In this document: one piece after another, positions 1 to 6,362 of the stretch
How the letters are laid out: every line of letters starts with the position of its first letter
How positions within the stretch are numbered: position 1 is the stretch's first letter
From: JAYRWN01 sp041917975
Lineage (GTDB): Bacteria > Bacteroidota > Bacteroidia > Chitinophagales > Saprospiraceae
Length of the DNA stretch: 6,362 nt
Assembly (NCBI GenBank): GCA_041917975.1
Contig: JAYRWN010000253.1
Coordinates: 1 to 6,362, forward strand
Direction of reading: 5' to 3'
Program-made: the position numbers and the translations under genes
The notes under the pieces: generated by a model
Databases searched by the model: none
What the model was told of the DNA's origin: nothing
What the model saw: only the letters and a program-made list of their open reading frames with translations

Positions 1-1
1 C

Positions 2-1417
2 CTTCAGAATGCCAATGTTAGCCGCATTTTTCAGACCCTAGGGGCTTCTGTGGAAGAGATTCCAATTTTATGGATCGCCGCCCCGGTGACTGGGTTGATT
101 GTCCAGCCTATCATTGGCTATTTCAGTGATCGAACCTGGACCAAGCTTGGTCGACGCCGGCCCTATTTTTTAATCGGAGCTGTTTTGGCCTCGCTAGCAC
201 TTATTCTCATGCCCAATGCACCCGCGTTGTGGATCGCTGCTGGTACTTTATGGTTGATGGATGCCAGCATTAATATCAGCATGGAGCCTTTCCGGGCCTT
301 TGTTGGCGATAATTTACCGGACGAACAGCGTACTATTGGTTTTGCTACCCAGAGTTTTTTTATTGGGACCGGTGCAGTAGTCGCTTCTGCCTTACCTTAT
401 ATCCTGACTAATGTTTTTAACATTTCCAACACGGCGCCGGAAGGGATAGTCCCTGATTCCGTTAAATGGTCTTTTTATTTAGGAGCATCCATTTTTTTAC
501 TGGCAGTGTTATGGACCGTTTGGCGTTCTTTTGAATATTCGCCTGATGAACTAAAGCGTTATGAAGCTGCTGAAAATCCCTCCAGTTATACTGCTGAATC
601 CGCTGAGTCAGATCCGTCCGTAGCCCTAAAGTTGCGCTCTTTAGCCTTTTGGATAAGTGGACTGGGGGCAGCCATTTTGGTTATTATTATCAGTTTTCAG
701 CTTGAGAAAGAATTAAATATCCTGGCGGCCTTATTGTTGTTAGCGGGGATGTTGTTTTTGATGGCGTTTCTTTTTTTACGGAATCGTCGTAGTAATGTTT
801 TAACTCAAATGATGTCGGACCTGGTGCAAATGCCGAATACCATGAAACAGTTAGCATTAGTACAGTTCTTCTCCTGGTTCGCATTATTTTCCATGTGGAT
901 TTATACCACTGCGGCGGTTACCAAACATATCTATGGAACCACTGATACATCCAGTGAAGCTTATAATCAAGGGGCAAATTGGGTAGGAAATTGTTTTGCA
1001 GCTTACAGTTTGGTAGCAGCGCTGATCGCCTTTATATTACCCGTTTTTGCAAAAAATTACGGCCGGAAAATGACCCATATGGTAGCCTTGATCGCCGGGG
1101 CTATCGGACTGATTTCGATTTATTTTGTGACTAAGCCGGTTGGTCTATTGGTGTCCATGTTTGGCGTTGGTATTGCCTGGGCCAGCATATTATCTATGCC
1201 CTATGCTATACTTACCGGCTCTTTGCCTGCGGCAAAAATGGGCTATTACATGGGAGTTTTTAACTTTTTTATTGTCATCCCTCAAATTGTTGCCGCGACT
1301 ATTCTTGGATTTCTCTTGACCACCTTTTTTCAGGGCGATCCAGTTTATGCCATGATCATCGGGGGAGTAAGCTTTTTGGTGGCAGCGGGACTAACCCTAT
1401 TGGTCAAAGATCGATAA
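2..1417 (+). CDS. MFS sugar transporter, SLC45/SUC (glycoside-H+ symporter) type, 5'-truncated by window edge
   Basis: Inner-membrane carrier, probably a proton-coupled importer of a disaccharide or related sugar. The frame is open from base 2, so the true start lies upstream. A GTG at 50 is an internal valine, because the preceding codons (LQNANVSRIFQTLGA) continue typical family sequence. 471 residues are visible against a usual ~490-520, so about 30-40 residues including most of TM1 are missing. Numbering from base 2, the MFS loop 2-3 signature is at 39-53 (GYFSDR, then LGRRRP); the triple-Arg form is characteristic of SLC45/plant sucrose carriers. A weaker counterpart, NYGRKM, is near 352-357. 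About eleven hydrophobic segments can be traced, with an acidic cytoplasmic loop at ~178-207. The WLMDASINISMEPFRAF stretch (~84-100) is also family-like. In Bacteroidota such carriers often sit near maltose/trehalose enzymes, but none are visible here, so the substrate is inferred only as a sugar. The family call is firm. Confidence 0.92.
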   Translation, partial: LQNANVSRIFQTLGASVEEIPILWIAAPVTGLIVQPIIGYFSDRTWTKLGRRRPYFLIGAVLASLALILMPNAPALWIAAGTLWLMDASINISMEPFRAFVGDNLPDEQRTIGFATQSFFIGTGAVVASALPYILTNVFNISNTAPEGIVPDSVKWSFYLGASIFLLAVLWTVWRSFEYSPDELKRYEAAENPSSYTAESAESDPSVALKLRSLAFWISGLGAAILVIIISFQLEKELNILAALLLLAGMLFLMAFLFLRNRRSNVLTQMMSDLVQMPNTMKQLALVQFFSWFALFSMWIYTTAAVTKHIYGTTDTSSEAYNQGANWVGNCFAAYSLVAALIAFILPVFAKNYGRKMTHMVALIAGAIGLISIYFVTKPVGLLVSMFGVGIAWASILSMPYAILTGSLPAAKMGYYMGVFNFFIVIPQIVAATILGFLLTTFFQGDPVYAMIIGGVSFLVAAGLTLLVKDR

Positions 1418-1435
1418 CAACTTAATATTAATATC

Positions 1436-1849
1436 ATGCCAGTAAACAAACGTCGTCAATTTATTCAGCAATCGGCTTTGGCCTTGACTGCTGGTACTTT
1501 ATCACCTTCTTTCAACGTGCTGGGGAATGATTCCAAGCTAAAAACCATGTTTATTCACCAGGTTTATTTTTGGTTGAAAAACCCTCAAAGCAGCCAGGAT
1601 CGCGATAAATTACTGGAAGGTTTGATGAAACTGAAAAAGGTTAAATCCATCAAAATGGTTCAAATTGGAGTTCCTGCCGGTACGTCCCGCGATGTCATTG
1701 ATGGTACTTATACTTTTTCGTGGTTAACGATTTTTGCGTCTCCGCAGGATCAGGATGCTTACCAGGTTGACCCCATCCATAAAAAATTTGTCGATGATTA
1801 TGCCCATCTGTGGTCTAAAGTTATTGTATACGATTCGGTTAGCATTTAA
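1436..1849 (+). CDS. Exported Dabb (stress-responsive alpha/beta-barrel) domain protein with Tat signal
   Basis: 137-residue protein of the Dabb family, small ferredoxin-like folds that usually form dimeric barrels; the biochemical role of most members is unknown. The N-terminus carries a twin-arginine signal: R6-R7-Q-F-I followed by a hydrophobic stretch at 11-21, so the folded protein is predicted to be exported to the periplasm. The Dabb domain spans about 37-135. Family-like features are the first strand IHQVYFWLK (40-48), GVPAGTSRDVID (78-89), the FSWL strand (94-97), the D-x-YQ-x-DPIH segment (107-115) and the closing strand WSKVIVYDSV. The ATG lies 18 bp after the stop of the sugar carrier, with only AT-rich sequence before it and no Shine-Dalgarno, so co-transcription with the carrier is likely. 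Whether it acts on a sugar or is only a neighbour cannot be judged. An oligomeric enzyme or binding role is possible. Confidence 0.87.
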   Translation: MPVNKRRQFIQQSALALTAGTLSPSFNVLGNDSKLKTMFIHQVYFWLKNPQSSQDRDKLLEGLMKLKKVKSIKMVQIGVPAGTSRDVIDGTYTFSWLTIFASPQDQDAYQVDPIHKKFVDDYAHLWSKVIVYDSVSI

Positions 1850-1858
1850 TCATGCTAA
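1839..1858 (+). other. AT-rich stem-loop spanning the stop codon of the Dabb gene
   Basis: A perfect 7-bp inverted repeat (TTAGCAT / ATGCTAA) with a 6-base loop that contains the TAA stop codon at 1847-1849. Only two of the seven pairs are G-C and no T-run follows directly, so this is not a convincing intrinsic terminator. It is the only clear hairpin near the convergent junction at 1850-1928. It might protect the 3' end of the transcript or be chance. Confidence 0.3.
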
Positions 1859-1928
1859 TGTTCATAATGACTGTTTGTAACTGATCAGATCACGGGAATA
1901 ATGGTATACATTTTTTCCTTCGGTGACA

Positions 1929-3056
1929 TCAATGGATGTAATTTTTTGAAATTTCATCTGATATTCTGGCTGATTCCAGATTTATTTCTCTTAGCATACC
2001 GGTAGGGGCGACAAAAAAACCACAAAAATATATGCCCTTTTGGCCTATTTGTTTACCACTCACCAGCGGCGTTCCCTCTTGATCTAAAAGATCAGCGTGA
2101 TCAATCAGAATTTTATCCAATTTTGGTTTATATCCGGTACCTAAAATTACGGCCTGGACTTTTATTGACTGACCATTGGTAAAGGTGACGCCGTCAGGGT
2201 TAAACTCAGCAATATCCGGGTGAATAACTATCTGGCCTTCTTTAATTAAATTGAGAGTGCCCACATCTAATAACGGAATACGACCATACTTTCGGATCTG
2301 GGTGGTGGGACCATAAGGCAATTTTTGTAAACCGTATTTGGTGTAATCTCCTAATAATAGTCTTAATAACGGTGCATTGATCATATCGACAAGTTTAGAA
2401 GGTAACCCAGCTTGTTTTATACCTATACTTAATACGGGAAAACCTAATATGTCGCGTGGTATGATATTTACCGGACCCTTTACAGACAGGTGAGGTTTGG
2501 CGCCATGCTCATGCAGGCAAATGGCAATCTCTCCGGCAGAATTTCCAAACCCGACCACCAGCACATCTTTGCCCTGGTATGGTGCCCCATTTTTATAAAC
2601 CGAAGAATGGATGATTTTTCCACGGAATTGCTCTTGACCTGGCCATTTTGGTATGACGGGGGCACGATTATAACCAGTAGCGAATATAACTTGCCTGGCG
2701 GAATAAGTACCTTTATTGGTTTCAATGTGCCATGTATCAGCGGACTGCTTAACTTGAAGGACTTCCGTACCGAACTCAGGATTCAGCCCTAATTCCTGGG
2801 TATAATGCTCTAGATATTCTATCACCTCCTGTTTCGAGGGGTATTTGGGAACCTCACGGGAGAAAGGTAAAAAAGGTAGCCCGGAATGCTCCTTATTAGT
2901 ATGTAAATGGAGCCGGTCATAATGATTACGCCAGGCTTGACCGACTTGGATGGATTGTTCAAGTAAAGCATAAGGAATTCCTTTCAACTTCAATCTGGCC
3001 GCACAAGCTAAACCTGCCGCACTGGCACCTATAATCACTACTTCGTGTACCTTCAT
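1929..3056 (-). CDS. FMO/YUCCA-like flavin-containing monooxygenase (CzcO/COG2072 type)
   Basis: 375-residue cytosolic flavoprotein predicted to use FAD, NADPH and O2 to oxygenate a small substrate, often at N or S in this family. A FAD-binding Rossmann segment is at 6-16, where the usual GxGxxG reads G10-A-S-A-A-G15, with Ser replacing the middle Gly. The FMO fingerprint FxGxxxHxxxY is intact (F144, G146, H150, Y154). The NADPH Rossmann motif is G169-F-G-N-S-A-G175. The two ATGY-like motifs are ATGY at 126-129 and GTGYK at 306-310. The C-terminus GFFVAPTGML (346-355) resembles YUCCA/bacterial FMO ends. Length is slightly below plant YUCCA (~415) and similar to bacterial homologues. The ATG lies 2 bp after the dipeptidase stop, making this the last gene of a tight four-gene run. 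The substrate is unknown; auxin synthesis should not be inferred. A non-oxygenating pyridine nucleotide-disulfide reductase relative is the alternative, but the FMO fingerprint argues against it. Confidence 0.88.
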   Translation of the reverse strand: MKVHEVVIIGASAAGLACAARLKLKGIPYALLEQSIQVGQAWRNHYDRLHLHTNKEHSGLPFLPFSREVPKYPSKQEVIEYLEHYTQELGLNPEFGTEVLQVKQSADTWHIETNKGTYSARQVIFATGYNRAPVIPKWPGQEQFRGKIIHSSVYKNGAPYQGKDVLVVGFGNSAGEIAICLHEHGAKPHLSVKGPVNIIPRDILGFPVLSIGIKQAGLPSKLVDMINAPLLRLLLGDYTKYGLQKLPYGPTTQIRKYGRIPLLDVGTLNLIKEGQIVIHPDIAEFNPDGVTFTNGQSIKVQAVILGTGYKPKLDKILIDHADLLDQEGTPLVSGKQIGQKGIYFCGFFVAPTGMLREINLESARISDEISKNYIH

Positions 3057-3058
3057 AA

Positions 3059-3796
3059 CTATTTTTTATGTAATTCACGGTTAGCTTTTTTTATTTTTCG
3101 GTGACTGATATTAAAAACCGGACACTGCTGCCAGCCTTGAAAATCATAGTGCCACCACTCCCAGACGTATATTTCGAAGCCTGCTTCCAGCATAGCTTTT
3201 TTTAACAGGTCCCGGTGATATTTTGATTTCTCACTGGTATTTTCAAAAGAATGCCAGGCGCGCTCCGTAGTTTCATCATACGCTGAAGGCATGCTTACCA
3301 TTTGCCTGGTCGCCAAAACGTACATCGATAGGTCAATAGCCATCCCACGATTGTGTCGTGATCCCTTCCGCGGATCAGCCACATAAGTGGTGTCTTGGAT
3401 TTTTTCATAAAATAATTCTGTAACGGCATAAGGTCTGTAACCGTCATGAAGTACCAAGCCATACCCTTGAGATTTTAAGCGTTCATTGACGGATTGTAAG
3501 GCCAGGGCAGCCGGTTTGCGCAGAAAAACTTCGGCACGTGGATATACTTTTTGGCCAATCAGGTTGTTTTTAGTGGCATAGCGGACATCAATTATCGCTT
3601 CGGGCACCAGCGTTTTAACATCTACTAATTCTTGCTGACCATCACGCTCTACCAGTTGTTTATAGGACTTTTTTTTCTCAATGATCTGCAGCCCGTATTT
3701 GCTGGTCGTATAAATGATTTGCCCCGGTAATGCCTGAGTATTGACGAACATGGCAAGACAAAAAATCAAGACATTTTTTAAAAGCAGATCGGTCAT
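3059..3796 (-). CDS. Secreted D-alanyl-D-alanine dipeptidase, VanX/DdpX type (peptidase family M15D)
   Basis: Zinc dipeptidase predicted to hydrolyse D-Ala-D-Ala or similar D-dipeptides in the periplasm. Residues 1-22 form a signal peptide: a short polar start with one Lys, a hydrophobic core at 9-18 and a likely signal peptidase I site after TQA22. The catalytic set is complete: the SxHxxGxAxD motif at 146-155 supplies zinc ligands H148 and D155, ExWH-type E213-W-W-H216 supplies the catalytic base and third ligand, and R121 in DGYRP matches the substrate-positioning Arg of VanX. The DVRYAT segment (70-75) is also typical. At 245 residues it is longer than cytoplasmic VanX (202) because of the signal and a ~30-residue linker. 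The ATG is 14 bp after the TauE-like gene stop. No VanH or VanA partner is visible, so peptidoglycan turnover or peptide scavenging is more likely than glycopeptide resistance. Confidence 0.93.
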   Translation of the reverse strand: MTDLLLKNVLIFCLAMFVNTQALPGQIIYTTSKYGLQIIEKKKSYKQLVERDGQQELVDVKTLVPEAIIDVRYATKNNLIGQKVYPRAEVFLRKPAALALQSVNERLKSQGYGLVLHDGYRPYAVTELFYEKIQDTTYVADPRKGSRHNRGMAIDLSMYVLATRQMVSMPSAYDETTERAWHSFENTSEKSKYHRDLLKKAMLEAGFEIYVWEWWHYDFQGWQQCPVFNISHRKIKKANRELHKK

Positions 3797-3810
3797 AAAG
3801 TTGAAAGGAG

Positions 3811-4551
3811 TTATTTGAAAAATATAAACATGGCACCAAGTCCGGTTAAAACCAGGATTAAAGTCCTGAAATGGTCTTCATTCAGTTTTTTAACCATCCA
3901 GATTCCACAAAATAATCCGGCAATTAAACCCGGTAGTAACCACAAATCAACGGATAATGACTGGATATGGATATTTTTCCAGACAAAATACTGAAAGGGT
4001 ATTTTAAAAAGGTTAATGAGAAAAAATAACCAGGCCCCGGTCCCGATAAATTCATTTTTGGGTAAGCGCATGGCCAAAAAATACAGGTCAGAAAAAGCTC
4101 CGGCAAGATTCCCGATCATAGTGGTTATTCCCGACGTTATCCCCATTCCGGCACCAAAAAAAACCTGTTGTGGAATAATGCTTTTTTTCTGCTTTTCCAT
4201 CCAAACCATTAATAAAATGGAAATAAGAATAATAGAGGCCATTCCTTTTTTAAATAATTCCTCTGGCAAATCTTTGCCAATCCAAACGCCAATCAGGACC
4301 CCTGCCATCATCCAGGGCAGTAACTTTTTAAGGAAGCTCCATTGCGTATGTCGATGATAATAAATCACCGCAAAAACATCACCAATGATTAATAAAGGCA
4401 TTATAACCCCGGTAGAATATTTACTCCCGAAAACAATAGCAAAGATGGTGACGACAATTACACTCAGACCCTTGATCCCGGCTTTGCCCAGACCAAGAAA
4501 AAATGCTCCGGTCATAGCCAATCCAAGCTGCCAAAAAGTGTACTCAGCCAT
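3811..4551 (-). CDS. TauE/SafE-family inner-membrane permease
   Basis: 246-residue integral membrane protein of the TauE/SafE (DUF81) family, whose characterised members export sulfite, sulfoacetate or other small organic anions. About seven to eight hydrophobic segments can be traced. The two-fold internal repeat is visible: half one has GLGKAGIKG (20-28) then FGSKYSTGVIMPLLIIGD (41-58) followed by YYHRHTQW (64-71); half two has GAGMGITSGITTMIGNLAG (133-151) and then LPKNEFIGTGAWLFF (163-177). Length is within the usual 240-270. The ATG follows the GNAT stop codon by a single base and the gene ends 14 bp before the dipeptidase, so translation is probably coupled. The family call is secure. 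The actual anion and even the direction of transport cannot be told from sequence. A link to sulfur oxygenation by the FMO gene downstream is conceivable but unsupported. Confidence 0.88.
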   Translation of the reverse strand: MAEYTFWQLGLAMTGAFFLGLGKAGIKGLSVIVVTIFAIVFGSKYSTGVIMPLLIIGDVFAVIYYHRHTQWSFLKKLLPWMMAGVLIGVWIGKDLPEELFKKGMASIILISILLMVWMEKQKKSIIPQQVFFGAGMGITSGITTMIGNLAGAFSDLYFLAMRLPKNEFIGTGAWLFFLINLFKIPFQYFVWKNIHIQSLSVDLWLLPGLIAGLFCGIWMVKKLNEDHFRTLILVLTGLGAMFIFFK

Positions 4552-4552
4552 G

Positions 4553-4960
4553 TTAGTTAATTTCGAGTATATCGTCTATATAATAAGCATAAGGGTGTTT
4601 ATGCATGCCGATGCGCGGATAATAATCTGTGGCTGCCGGTGCCGATAACAGAATTAGTTTTGCCTGCGGAGTTTGGGCTTTCGTCTGCCTGATCAGTTCT
4701 TTACCGATGCCTTGTCTTTGGTAATCTTCATCCACCGCTAAATCAGAAAGATAGGTGCAATAAACAAAATCGCTGATGGACCTGGCGACACCGACCAGGC
4801 GTTGGTCAGCCCGGGCGGTAATAATCAAATCTGCTTGTCGTAGCATAAATTCTATTCTCGCCTGGTCATCCACCGGACGACGCGCTGCTAAGGTAGACCT
4901 CTCTAAAACCCGGATAAATTCTTCGGCACTTAAGGACGGTTCTATTTGATAAATAATCAT
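4553..4960 (-). CDS. GNAT-family N-acetyltransferase
   Basis: 135-residue single-domain GNAT acyltransferase, predicted cytosolic, transferring an acetyl group from acetyl-CoA to an amine. Motif A is clear: the beta4 strand LSDLAVDEDY (71-80) is followed by the pyrophosphate-binding loop Q81-R-Q-G-I-G86 and helix KELI. The later segment LILLSAP (102-108) fits strand beta5, and YYPRIGM (113-119) matches the conserved Y-x-x-x-G-F/M element whose Tyr often acts as general acid. The N-terminal helix (11-28) and the strand IITARADQRLVGVARS (46-61) complete the fold. Length is normal for small GNATs. It is the first of four closely spaced genes, 49 bp downstream of the DUF4249 stop. A TATCTTTG element lies just before its ATG. 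The acceptor (amino acid, antibiotic, polyamine or protein) cannot be predicted; such proteins are widely misassigned, so only the family is claimed. Confidence 0.88.
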   Translation of the reverse strand: MIIYQIEPSLSAEEFIRVLERSTLAARRPVDDQARIEFMLRQADLIITARADQRLVGVARSISDFVYCTYLSDLAVDEDYQRQGIGKELIRQTKAQTPQAKLILLSAPAATDYYPRIGMHKHPYAYYIDDILEIN

Positions 4961-4964
4961 GAAC

Positions 4965-4972
4965 CAAAGATA
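4965..4972 (-). promoter_or_regulatory. Possible Bacteroidota -7 promoter element upstream of the GNAT gene
   Basis: On the - strand this reads TATCTTTG, an exact match to the TAnnTTTG -7 consensus known for Bacteroidota primary sigma promoters. It ends four bases before the GNAT ATG, so a transcript starting the usual few bases downstream would have almost no leader. No good TTTG/TTG element is seen 19-21 bases further upstream (TCTG at about 17 bases is the nearest). The match could therefore be chance, with the four genes instead read through from DUF4249. Confidence 0.3.
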
Positions 4973-5009
4973 ATTATAAGGATGTAGTTCAGACGGTTAA
5001 TAACTGATT

Positions 5010-6062
5010 TTACCAATAACCCGGACGGATCTTGGAACTATATGGCAGGGTGAGGCAATCACAGCAATTTTCTAAGTTATTGTAATTTGGTATCCCCGGA
5101 ATGCCGCATAAAGGGTTCGGGAAATTTGGCACGGAAAAATCTCCTGTGGTGGTGAAAAGTACTTTTTCATGTCTTGAACCAACCCTGAAATATCCCAACA
5201 CCTCCATAGACCCAACGGCTGTGTGTAGGTTACCCTTGATCTGAGCTGGCGCTATGTCAAATATGGACTGACCACTGTTTAACACCATTTTAAGCTGCGT
5301 ATAATACAGGTATGCCTGAGAACTCAACGACTCTAAACGGATGCGAAAAGAATTTTTTTCTGCCAATTTATAGTCCAGGTCAAAGCCGGGAAGAGTAAAT
5401 CCAACTGTTTGCCCAGGGGTAAAAAACGATGCGTTAATCAAGATTGGTGGTTTTAGTTGCGATGAATCGTATATATAACAAGCACTGACTGGCTTAAGCG
5501 GATGACACTGAAATTCAGAGACGATATAGACCCGGTCGTAATTTATTTTATAATAAGATTTAGATTCCGGGATGGTAACCTCGGCGGAAATGAACAAAGA
5601 CCTTTTTACTTGTACGGAAGTATTGATAATCTTATCCTGGGTTTCTACTTTAAAGGATAGTGCATCAATTGGTATAACCGGTTGTAATACTTCTGGAGCG
5701 GATATGAAGGTTGTTCCGTCTTTCAGTTTAATCTCTACATGGTAGGGTAAGCCAAGTTGCGGTTGGATAAGTTTACCTGGAAGTTTATATTCCCCCGGCT
5801 GCTGTTCTAGGTAGGCTTCGTATAATTGACCGTTGCAGACGGTTACTAAGGCCTCAGTTAAGGGTTTAAAAACCCTTTTATTAATTCTGTCGGCATAGGT
5901 AAGTTTGAGGGTTTGGGTATCCTGTCCAAGAATCATTCCGCCGTCCACAACCACCAGATCCGGAATTTCCGGTAAATTTAGATCCACCCGATCCACACAA
6001 CTGCTAACCCACCAGATTGAGGTTATGATAAAACCGATTAAACATTTTATCGCGCCCATCAT
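5010..6062 (-). CDS. DUF4249 outer-membrane lipoprotein, partner of the adjacent TonB-dependent receptor
   Basis: 350-residue lipoprotein of the DUF4249 family. The signal peptide is followed by a lipobox VSSC ending at C22, the predicted lipidated cysteine, and then the family-typical CVDRVDLNLPE start. The body is rich in alternating beta strands with no membrane segments, consistent with an extracellular or periplasmic beta-sandwich lipoprotein. The C-terminus has a cysteine cluster (C319, C333, C334, C336) and ends in RPGYW, resembling the PDFW-like ends of relatives. The start is one of two tandem ATGs (6062 or 6059); the first directly abuts the TAG of the receptor gene, indicating translational coupling. 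By analogy with other receptor-lipoprotein pairs in Bacteroidota it may help capture a ligand or cap the receptor, but the family has no established function and the ligand is unknown. The nearest downstream gene on this strand is 49 bp away. Confidence 0.9.
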   Translation of the reverse strand: MMGAIKCLIGFIITSIWWVSSCVDRVDLNLPEIPDLVVVDGGMILGQDTQTLKLTYADRINKRVFKPLTEALVTVCNGQLYEAYLEQQPGEYKLPGKLIQPQLGLPYHVEIKLKDGTTFISAPEVLQPVIPIDALSFKVETQDKIINTSVQVKRSLFISAEVTIPESKSYYKINYDRVYIVSEFQCHPLKPVSACYIYDSSQLKPPILINASFFTPGQTVGFTLPGFDLDYKLAEKNSFRIRLESLSSQAYLYYTQLKMVLNSGQSIFDIAPAQIKGNLHTAVGSMEVLGYFRVGSRHEKVLFTTTGDFSVPNFPNPLCGIPGIPNYNNLENCCDCLTLPYSSKIRPGYW

Positions 6063-6362
6063 CTAAAATAAAAGGTTCCAGGTGAGCGATGGGAATGCAG
6101 TTCCTACTACTGACAGTTTATAAGTATCTAAACCATTGGCTGAATTCCGCCGGAAAAAGATATTGTAAGGGTTTTTTTGACCATAAAGATTATACAATGA
6201 AAAGATCAGACTGTGTCGAATGCCTTTGGTTTTGTTTTGATTACCATTGGCTGCCAGGCCAACGTCTAAACGGTGGTAGGGCCTTAATCTGTAGCCATTG
6301 CGTTCACTAAAATGTTGTATGACCAGTTCCTCAATCCCATAACTGCTTACCGGAATAGTAAC
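6063..6362 (-). CDS. TonB-dependent outer-membrane receptor, C-terminal end only
   Basis: The frame is open from the right window edge to a TAG at 6063-6065, giving the last 99 residues of a larger protein whose start lies outside. The sequence has the features of the final strands of a TonB-dependent receptor barrel: a YRLRPYHRLDVGLA segment (the conserved R/Y-x-R-x-D pattern), then HSLIFSLYNLYGQKNPYNIFF (amphipathic strand, N-x-Y/F-x-x-KNPY turn) and a final strand PSLTWNLLF ending in Phe, as expected for a BAM-recognised outer-membrane barrel. Family members are ~700-1100 residues, so most of the gene is missing. Its stop codon directly precedes the ATG of the DUF4249 lipoprotein, the usual order for this pair. 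The imported ligand cannot be inferred from this piece. Any antisense reading over this stretch is a shadow. Confidence 0.87.
   Translation of the reverse strand, partial: VTIPVSSYGIEELVIQHFSERNGYRLRPYHRLDVGLAANGNQNKTKGIRHSLIFSLYNLYGQKNPYNIFFRRNSANGLDTYKLSVVGTAFPSLTWNLLF

Noticed and set aside
50..52. GTG as the true start of the sugar carrier
   Set aside because: The in-frame codons from base 2 encode a conserved family stretch (LQNANVSRIFQTLGA), so the gene starts upstream of the window.
690..884. - strand open frame of 64 codons within the sugar carrier
   Set aside because: Arg-rich antisense shadow of a membrane-protein coding region; no support.
1425..1434. Ten-base palindrome ATATTAATAT between the carrier and the Dabb gene
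   Set aside because: Pure A/T and only ten bases in an AT-rich leader; expected by chance and not an operator on this evidence.
1850..1928. Intrinsic terminator in the convergent gap
   Set aside because: The gap holds a GTATAC palindrome and a six-T run, but no GC-rich stem followed by a T-run on either strand; only the weak hairpin over the Dabb stop codon could be recorded.
2490..2792. Open frame of 100 codons on the + strand inside the FMO-like gene
   Set aside because: It lies wholly antisense to a well-supported gene with intact motifs and shows no recognisable domain; a shadow frame.
3059..3796. Vancomycin-resistance (van) operon
   Set aside because: No vanH, vanA ligase or VanRS-like regulator is present, and the dipeptidase is exported, unlike VanX in resistance operons.
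4016..4648. Two + strand open frames (4016-4357 and 4385-4648) opposite the TauE-like and GNAT genes
   Set aside because: Antisense to clear genes, low-complexity translation, no family features.
6089..6310. + strand open frame of 73 codons at the right edge
   Set aside because: It is antisense to the TonB-dependent receptor C-terminus, whose reading is continuous and family-like.

Overview
The window looks like a chromosomal segment from a member of the phylum Bacteroidota. The main reasons are a TonB-dependent receptor end directly followed by a DUF4249 lipoprotein (a pairing typical of that phylum), an SLC45/SUC-type sugar MFS carrier of the kind common there, and AT-rich translation start regions with no Shine-Dalgarno sequence. 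Genus or order cannot be fixed from the sequence alone. Coding density is very high: the longest non-coding stretch is only about 80 bases.

Layout. On the + strand, from the left edge: the 3' part of a sugar MFS transporter (its first ~30-40 residues lie outside the window), then after 18 bp a small Tat-exported Dabb-domain protein. These two probably share a transcript that ends in a 79-bp convergent gap. From the right edge, everything is on the - strand: the last 99 residues of a TonB-dependent receptor, a DUF4249 outer-membrane lipoprotein beginning at the base after the receptor stop codon, a 49-bp gap, and then four tightly packed genes. In transcription order these are a GNAT acetyltransferase, a TauE/SafE-type membrane permease (1 bp gap), a secreted VanX-type D-Ala-D-Ala dipeptidase (14 bp gap) and an FMO/YUCCA-like flavin monooxygenase (2 bp gap).

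How the genes may work together. The receptor/DUF4249 pair should sit at the outer membrane and import an unknown ligand. The MFS carrier should move a sugar or glycoside across the inner membrane. The four-gene cluster combines a periplasmic dipeptidase, an anion-type permease, a cytosolic acyltransferase and a flavin monooxygenase. The spacing argues for one transcript, but no single pathway can be named with confidence from these families.

No RNA gene, CRISPR array, insertion sequence, large repeat or integration signature was seen. The window appears mostly ordinary. The points most worth a second look are the composition of the four-gene cluster, the exported VanX, the altered FAD-binding glycine motif in the monooxygenase and a possible promoter very close to the GNAT start.
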